Assembly (NCBI GenBank): GCA_035771165.1
Contig: JAWNZC010000230.1
Span: 1 to 64,000, forward strand
Direction of reading: 5' to 3'
From: Paragorgia papillata
Taxonomy: Eukaryota; Cnidaria; Anthozoa; Scleralcyonacea; Coralliidae
Length of the DNA: 64,000 nucleotides
Program-made: the position numbers and the translations under genes
Shown: positions 59,801 through 64,000 of the stretch, piece after piece
Layout of the letters: each line of letters begins with the position of its first letter
Position numbering within the stretch: position 1 is the first letter of the stretch
The notes under the pieces: model-generated
The model's database searches: none
What the model saw: the letters and a program-made list of their open reading frames with translations, nothing else
What the model was told of the DNA's origin: nothing

Positions 59801-62776
59801 GATGAAACTCTGAATCGTTGCTGTTCAATTTTCGAAATAACTAGTTTCATGCCTTTCCTCTCTTCTCCTCTTCTCCCTCGCGTGTTATCACACCACGGGT
59901 GTTCCGCCAACGTCAATTTGTTCGAGCTCAAATTATTACGACAAAGAACGCAGCTTTCAGTGAGCGTCACGCGCCATTCACGTGGCACAGAAGCCCAACA
60001 GCTGCTTCGAGTTTCAAATTACCGCGCGCTGCAATTTGCTTATATATGCATATATTACCAACTGCGGCCTCGGTTTTTGCAATTTGCAACAAATAGCCTG
60101 AATGTTGCAAAAAAATTGCACTGTGTAACACAGAGCACCTTTTAAGATGCTGTTACACATGCGATTTTTCTTGCAACTTGCAACAAAAAAACTCGCAAGT
60201 TTTGCAGGAAGGGTGTTACACGTTCGGCAACTTGCGATTTTTGTTGCAAGTTGCAGCAAAAAGTAGAACCCATCCAACTTTTCTTGCAACTTGCAACACG
60301 GCAAAAATAACAAAATCACAAGTTGCTACGGGGTGTTACACGGTGCGATTTTTTATGCAACTTGCAACATTCAGTGATTTATTGCAAGTTGCAAGAAAAA
60401 TCGCATCGCCTTAAGTATATATAAAAACAGTGTTTAAAGGAAATTTTTCGGTTGCCTTAAGAAGTGTTGTTTTTCCCCCGATATCAACCAAGTTGACAAT
60501 AAAATAAAGTTGAAACACGTGACTTATGCGGAACAACCTTTTCCCATCGGTGCGCAATTCTTCCACGTGACAGTAAAATCGTCAGAGTAAAATTCACGAA
60601 ACCTAGAAACGATATATCGCGGAATATTAACACGAACACAATAGGATCGTTGCTGATACGAGCCCATTTATACAGCCTTTTGAACAAGCCGCTTGCCTAA
60701 ATAAGGCTCTGTTTACATGAGGCGGATTGACAGTCCAATCGAATCGAAAAACGCGGGTGAAGTCAATCCGGGCACATGTTTACATGGAGAATCCAATCTG
60801 TTTTTGCTTTTTGTAAGCGGTTTTTCAACACTATTTTCTGGTCTTTCCTCAATGTCCACCTAGCGTGTCAAGTCATTTTCAAGTCAAACCGTGTTTAGAT
60901 GAATCAGATTGGAGACATTCAAGTCGATCCTCGCTTGAATCTCAAGTCAATCCAATCCACTCCACTGCGTGGATTGACTTCAGCCATTCGTTTCGATCAG
61001 ATCGAAAACTTTCAATCTCGTCTTATGTAAGCCGTCTTATCAGCTTCCGTATGATACAGTCAACTCTCGCCTTGCGGACACCCCGCTATTACGGACACCC
61101 CGCTATTAAGGACACCCCGCTATTAAGGACAGTTGTTAAATCCCCGGCCGAAACTACTATGAAATGTATTGAAATAACTCTCCATATTACGGACTCTCGC
61201 TATTGCGGAATTGCGGACACTTCATGTGGTCCCCAACAAACATTTTTATTGTTCTACTCTCGTTACAACGGACACCTTGGACGTATTTTTCTCTCGACAC
61301 ATGAAAGTGAATGACTTTTTAATTTATCGAGTGACATATTTATGTTACTGATTCATGTTACCGTTGTATTTTTGGTTTTGGAATAAAAAAATATTTGAAT
61401 ACAAATTTTTGACTTGTATTTTGACTTGTACTGTGTACTTATGTATCACAGTAAACGTCAACTAGAAATTGAAATAAACTGGACATTTTAAAACAAAAAA
61501 GCAGTAATACATTGTAGTGACATTTTACAACCTGAAATCGGGATATTTTCATCGCATCCCGCTATTGCGGACTCTCGTTATTACGGACACCAAATGACGG
61601 TCCCCAGGGTGTCCGCTATAACTAGACTTACTCCAAGTCCGCCTCTTAGCGCTAGTTTTTGCGGGCGGGTGGAAAGGCGGGCGAGCGGAAAGGCGGGAGA
61701 GCGGAAAAGCGGGAGGAAAGAGGCGGACTTGTTTCGCTTGCAGGTTTTTTAATTTAATTAAATATTCTGGCGGGAAATCACTGAAATGTACATCGCCCTG
61801 TTTTGACGTGTTTCGGGTTGTCGTACATGCAATGGAAAGTGGTTCTACCCCTTACTAAAACGTTTTCAAGAGTCTGTTTAACTCCAACTTCCAAAGATAG
61901 CACTTCCATAGCAATTTAGCCTGAATATAATTACTTCCCGAATTACGTCACCGGTCGAAAAATTCACCGGTGAATTTTGGCGCGCTGCAGGTGGGAAAAG
62001 TCCTTTTCAACGAGGAACGGAAAGGTCAAAAATGTTTGAAAAGGAGTTTGAGAAAGTCTACGCTATAACGAGAGTTGACTGTAAACAGCTTGAGTGGAAT
62101 CACTTGGCGTTTGAAGCTGATAGTGAGATTTCTCTATAGTTGGCTTCCGGACCGATTACACGAGACTACCCGGACTGACTCGTGCGATTAGGTCCGTACT
62201 GTGGCTTTAAAACTCGCAGAAACTAAATTTAGTTTCGATGTAAACGAATCCTAATGATTCAAATATTATCCTGCAACTGAGGAAAGATTGTGACACAAAC
62301 TCATGAGCCTAGGCTCATGGAAACAGCTCGTTTAATATGATTGTAAGATAATTTATGCATTGTTTTCGTGTTGCATTAAGACACGAAGGTTCTGAACAGA
62401 ACCACCAAACAGGCACGGTCACGGATCTTCAGCAGAGGATGGCGTTGTACAACTCGTAGACTGGTGTATTGGTTTTGGAATAGTGTCAAAGCGCGGCACT
62501 TCTTCAAGTGAAGTGTTTAAGTTGTTTTGAGATATTCTCACGCCCTAAAAATGGATAATACTTGAAGTATTTAAACGTTTGATAGACGTTCTTAAAGTTT
62601 AACTACTTGTTGAGCCACAGTTACTGTAATATAACGAAGGTCTATACCAAGCGTCTGTTGCATGCCCCAAGCTCGCAAACCTATCACATGCACTACATTG
62701 TAATTTAGATGTAATTTAATTACAACCAACGTTGCAATTTACATAGTGAGACTCCGTGAATAAAATAAGTAGTAGG

Positions 62777-62807
<31 letters not shown>

Positions 62808-63816
62808 GAAGGAAGCAAGGAATTAATTAATTAGGAACGAACGAACGAGCGAAAAGACGAACGAACGAACGAACGAACGAACGAACGAACGAACGAACGA
62901 ACGAACGAACGAACGAACGAACGAAAAGACGAAGGAAGGAAGAAAGGAAGGAACGAACAAACAAACAAACAAACAAACAAACAAACAGGCAGAATATAAA
63001 GAGCTGTTAATTCGTCAGTTTTCCCAGTGCCTTATTTATTCTTCATCTCACTGTTGTGCCCACAGTCGCAGATTATTTCATCTTTGTATTATTATTTTAC
63101 TACAGATGGATCAGTCGTGGTGATTTTGATAAAAAAACTTTTGATGTGAAGGCATTACGTGCTGTCCGTGTTTTAAGACCTCTGAAGTTAGTTTCGGGCA
63201 CTCCAAGTATGTTTCTATTTATTTATTCTTAGAAAACAGTTGAATCGTTTTCTTTTTTGCTTTTTATAGCGAGGTGTTTTTCTTTCATCTGCTTGGTTTG
63301 CTATTATTTCTAACATAAAAATCTAGAACATAAAATGTGGGACTAATTTTGAATCAATGCGCATGCCCATACACCACGACCTCTCGTGGTTGCTGAGGGG
63401 CAGTGCAATACAGTACAGTACAATGTAGTAGCAGTGTAGTGCGGTACACTACAGTACAGTACAGTACAATGCAGTACAGTACAGTACACTTACAGTACAG
63501 TGCAGTACAGTACAGTACAATGCAGTACAGTACACTTACAGTACAGTGCAGTATAGCGCAGTGCAGTACAGTACAGTACAATGCAGTACAGTGCAGTACA
63601 GTACAGAATGGAATCCAGTACAATGCGATGTGAACACTCGACATTTTCTCTTCTTATTTCTAGGCCTACAGGTTGTGATGAAGTCTATCATTCGAGCAAT
63701 GGTTCCTCTTTTGCAGATTCTTCTTTTAACTTTCTTTGTAATTACAATTTACGCTATCATTGGTTTGTCTTTCTTAAATGACAAGTTTCACGCCACGTGT
63801 TTTAAGAATGGTACAG
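56885..63816 (+). CDS. Voltage-gated calcium channel alpha-1 subunit, Cav2-like, 5' exons (domain I)
   Basis: The family forms the four-domain plasma-membrane pore that admits calcium on depolarisation. Cav2 members drive presynaptic release. Five exons join in frame: 56885-57053, 57387-57490, 57584-57723, 63106-63206 and 63664-63816, giving about 222 residues. The first runs from [17 protein letters not shown] to [20 protein letters not shown]1 is [20 protein letters not shown]2 is [20 protein letters not shown], then [18 protein letters not shown] (S3). S4 is [17 protein letters not shown] with regularly spaced basic residues, and S5 follows [41 protein letters not shown] and DKFHATCF resemble Cav2 more than Cav1 or Cav3. 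The frame requires a donor GAC|GTGTAT at 57,054, because the stronger-looking CCT|GTAAGT at 57,068 would put exon 2 out of frame. The ATG at 56,885 is the only start seen and gives a short N-terminus. The gene continues past the right edge, so the pore loop, S6 and domains II-IV are not visible. Confidence 0.9.
57724..58508. other. First part of the large intron after exon 3, no feature seen
   Basis: AT-rich sequence after the donor GTAAGA at 57,724. The intron runs 5.4 kb to 63,105. The 74-codon frame at 58,273-58,497 matches nothing I know and is probably chance. Confidence 0.5.
58509..59218. mobile_element. MITE with TGGCCAAACGCTTTCAACAT ends, interrupted by another MITE
   Basis: The left end is TGGCCAAACGCTTTCAACAT and the right end ATGTTGAAAGCGTTTGGCCA, a 20-bp inverted repeat. 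The interior is built from many short TTCAACATCG/TTGAACGATGTT pieces in both orientations. A 299-bp element is inserted at 58,699-58,997. Without it and one target copy the host element is about 400 bp. No clear target duplication. Confidence 0.7.
58692..59004. mobile_element. 299-bp MITE with 7-bp target duplication, copy 2 (nested)
   Basis: 58,699-58,997 is near-identical to 56,428-56,726, with the same length and ends. GTTCAAC flanks it on both sides (58,692-58,698 and 58,998-59,004) and belongs to the host MITE, so the nesting order is certain. Confidence 0.88.
59537..60077. mobile_element. Large foldback (inverted repeat) element, about 540 bp
   Basis: The left arm includes ACCGAGGCCGC, GGTAATATATGCATATATAT, CAGCGCGCGGTAATTTGAAA, AATTTGAGCTCGAACAAATT and ACACCCGTGGTGTG. 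The right arm is the mirror image ending GCGGCCTCGGT. The loop at about 59,805-59,865 is unpaired. The left arm has about 33 extra bases (AGACGACTAAACACGCAGTG and following) that the right lacks. Frames on both strands (59,674-59,988 minus and 59,738-60,145 plus) mirror each other and are not genes. Confidence 0.8.
60085..60415. repeat. TTGCAACTTGCAAC repeat cluster
   Basis: TTGCAACTTGCAAC and its complement GTTGCAAGTTGC recur in both orientations at least six times. TGTTACAC followed by (G)GTGCGATTTTT occurs near 60,150, 60,215 and 60,335. The block abuts the foldback element and may be a degenerate tandem of short inverted repeats. No coding sequence. Confidence 0.7.
60703..61042. mobile_element. 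Imperfect inverted-repeat element (GTTTACATGAGGCGGATTGA)
   Basis: Left CTGTTTACATGAGGCGGATT, GAATCGAAAAACGCGGGTGA and AGTCAATCC. Right GGATTGACTTCAGCCATTCG and TTCGATCAGATCGAAAAC, then CTTATGTAAGCC. The arms match in order but with many changes. CATGTTTACATGGAGAATCC repeats the left end internally. Probably an old MITE. Confidence 0.5.
61057..62081. mobile_element. Pogo/Tigger-like MITE, 1025 bp, TA target
   Basis: Starts CAGTCAACTCTCG and ends CGAGAGTTGACTG, a perfect 13-bp inverted repeat flanked by TA on both sides (61,055-61,056 and 62,082-62,083). These are hallmarks of the Tc1/mariner-pogo superfamily. Near both ends are tandem GGACACCCCGCTATTA-type units (61,074-61,135, 61,190-61,290, 61,555-61,620). 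No transposase frame was recognised. A 149-codon frame at 60,865-61,314 runs across the left end and is chance. Confidence 0.78.
61634..61738. repeat. GC-rich hairpin inside the pogo-like element
   Basis: AAGTCCGCCTCTT at the left pairs with AAGAGGCGGACTT at the right. Between them GGCGGG.GAGCGGAAA is tandemly repeated three to four times. It could be a small nested element. Confidence 0.55.
62084..62770. other. Intron sequence, no feature seen
   Basis: Part of the calcium channel intron between the pogo-like element and the microsatellites. No exon with channel similarity and no repeat was recognised. Confidence 0.5.
62776..62990. repeat. Compound tetranucleotide microsatellite (AAGC/AACG/AAAC)
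   Basis: (AAGC)n at about 62,776-62,806, (GAAC)n at 62,836-62,926 with short interruptions, then (AAAC)n at 62,949-62,988. It lies about 115 bases upstream of the exon encoding S4. Confidence 0.95.
63401..63610. repeat. CAGTA pentanucleotide repeat
   Basis: A degenerate (CAGTA)n array with GTGCAGT and ATGCAGT variants, in the intron between the S4 and S5 exons. Frames such as 63,354-63,644 (minus) are repeat translations. Confidence 0.9.
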
Positions 63817-63889
63817 GTAAAAGAAACGTTTAATATTGCGGTACTGGAACGAGTCACCAGTTGGCAACCCTCTATATCCTGCTTGTTTT

Positions 63890-63990
63890 CCGTTCGTTCG
63901 TTCGTTCGTTCGTTCGTTCGTTCGTTCGTTCGTTCGTTCGTTCGTTTCGTTCGTTCGTTCGTTCGTTCGTTCGTTCGTTCGTTCGTTCTT
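63890..63990. repeat. (TTCG)n microsatellite
   Basis: A near-perfect TTCG run with one slip at about 63,942-63,947, in the intron after the S5 exon. It is the complement of the (GAAC)n run at 62,836-62,926. Confidence 0.95.
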
Positions 63991-64000
63991 TCGTGACATT

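Noticed and set aside
59674..60145. Pair of genes on opposite strands with shared peptide sequence
   Set aside because: Both frames come from the two arms of one inverted repeat and mirror each other.
63778..63999. Frames with FVRSFVRS and NERTNERT repeats
   Set aside because: They are translations of the (TTCG)n microsatellite.

Overview
The window is animal nuclear DNA: AT-rich, intron-split genes with GT-AG splice sites, dense short inverted-repeat transposons, minisatellites and microsatellites. I recognise two protein genes. One is the WD40 half of the U4/U6 snRNP protein PRPF4 (Prp4). The other is the 5' end of a voltage-gated calcium channel alpha-1 subunit, closest to the Cav2 class. 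The palindromic repeat motif CGAAGGGCCTTCGCTCGAAA resembles one I associate with anthozoan cnidarians (corals, sea anemones), so a cnidarian is my best guess. That is inference.

Layout. One unit of about 17-19 kb occurs three times. Copy A (1-16,996) is inverted. Copy B (17,169-36,482) is direct and meets A at a palindromic element, so A and B form a giant hairpin. Copy C (37,083-55,560) is direct. Each copy carries a PRPF4 block, a 21-bp array and a TTG/GGT array in PRPF4 introns, a 38-bp minisatellite, a 5S-like SINE pair, a solo-LTR-like block and several hairpin MITEs, all collinear. From 55,560 to 64,000 the sequence is single copy and holds the calcium channel exons and their repeat-filled introns.

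Quality. From 1 to about 42,250 the copies differ by single-base insertions and deletions everywhere, including inside PRPF4 exons. From about 42,250 to 64,000 the sequence is clean and its exons join in frame. The noisy part also holds two blocks of A/C-rich nonsense-like sequence (37,567-37,937 and 40,780-42,250). The simplest reading is that 1-42,250 is uncorrected single-molecule long-read sequence, partly folded back on itself, joined to a polished contig. Copies A and B also share a 2.4-kb hAT-type transposon that C lacks at a perfect empty site. A and B therefore represent a different allele from C, and the window probably contains both haplotypes of one locus. A true segmental inverted duplication is the alternative.

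Genes. In the clean copy ten PRPF4 exons (49,601-53,628, +) encode the seven-bladed WD40 propeller up to the stop codon. No N-terminal exons were found. The calcium channel gene (56,885 to beyond 63,816, +) shows five exons covering the N-terminus and segments S1-S5 of domain I, and it runs off the right edge. The two genes are not functionally related. I see no prokaryotic, phage or CRISPR content and no convincing novel multi-gene system. The unusual biology here is in the repeats.
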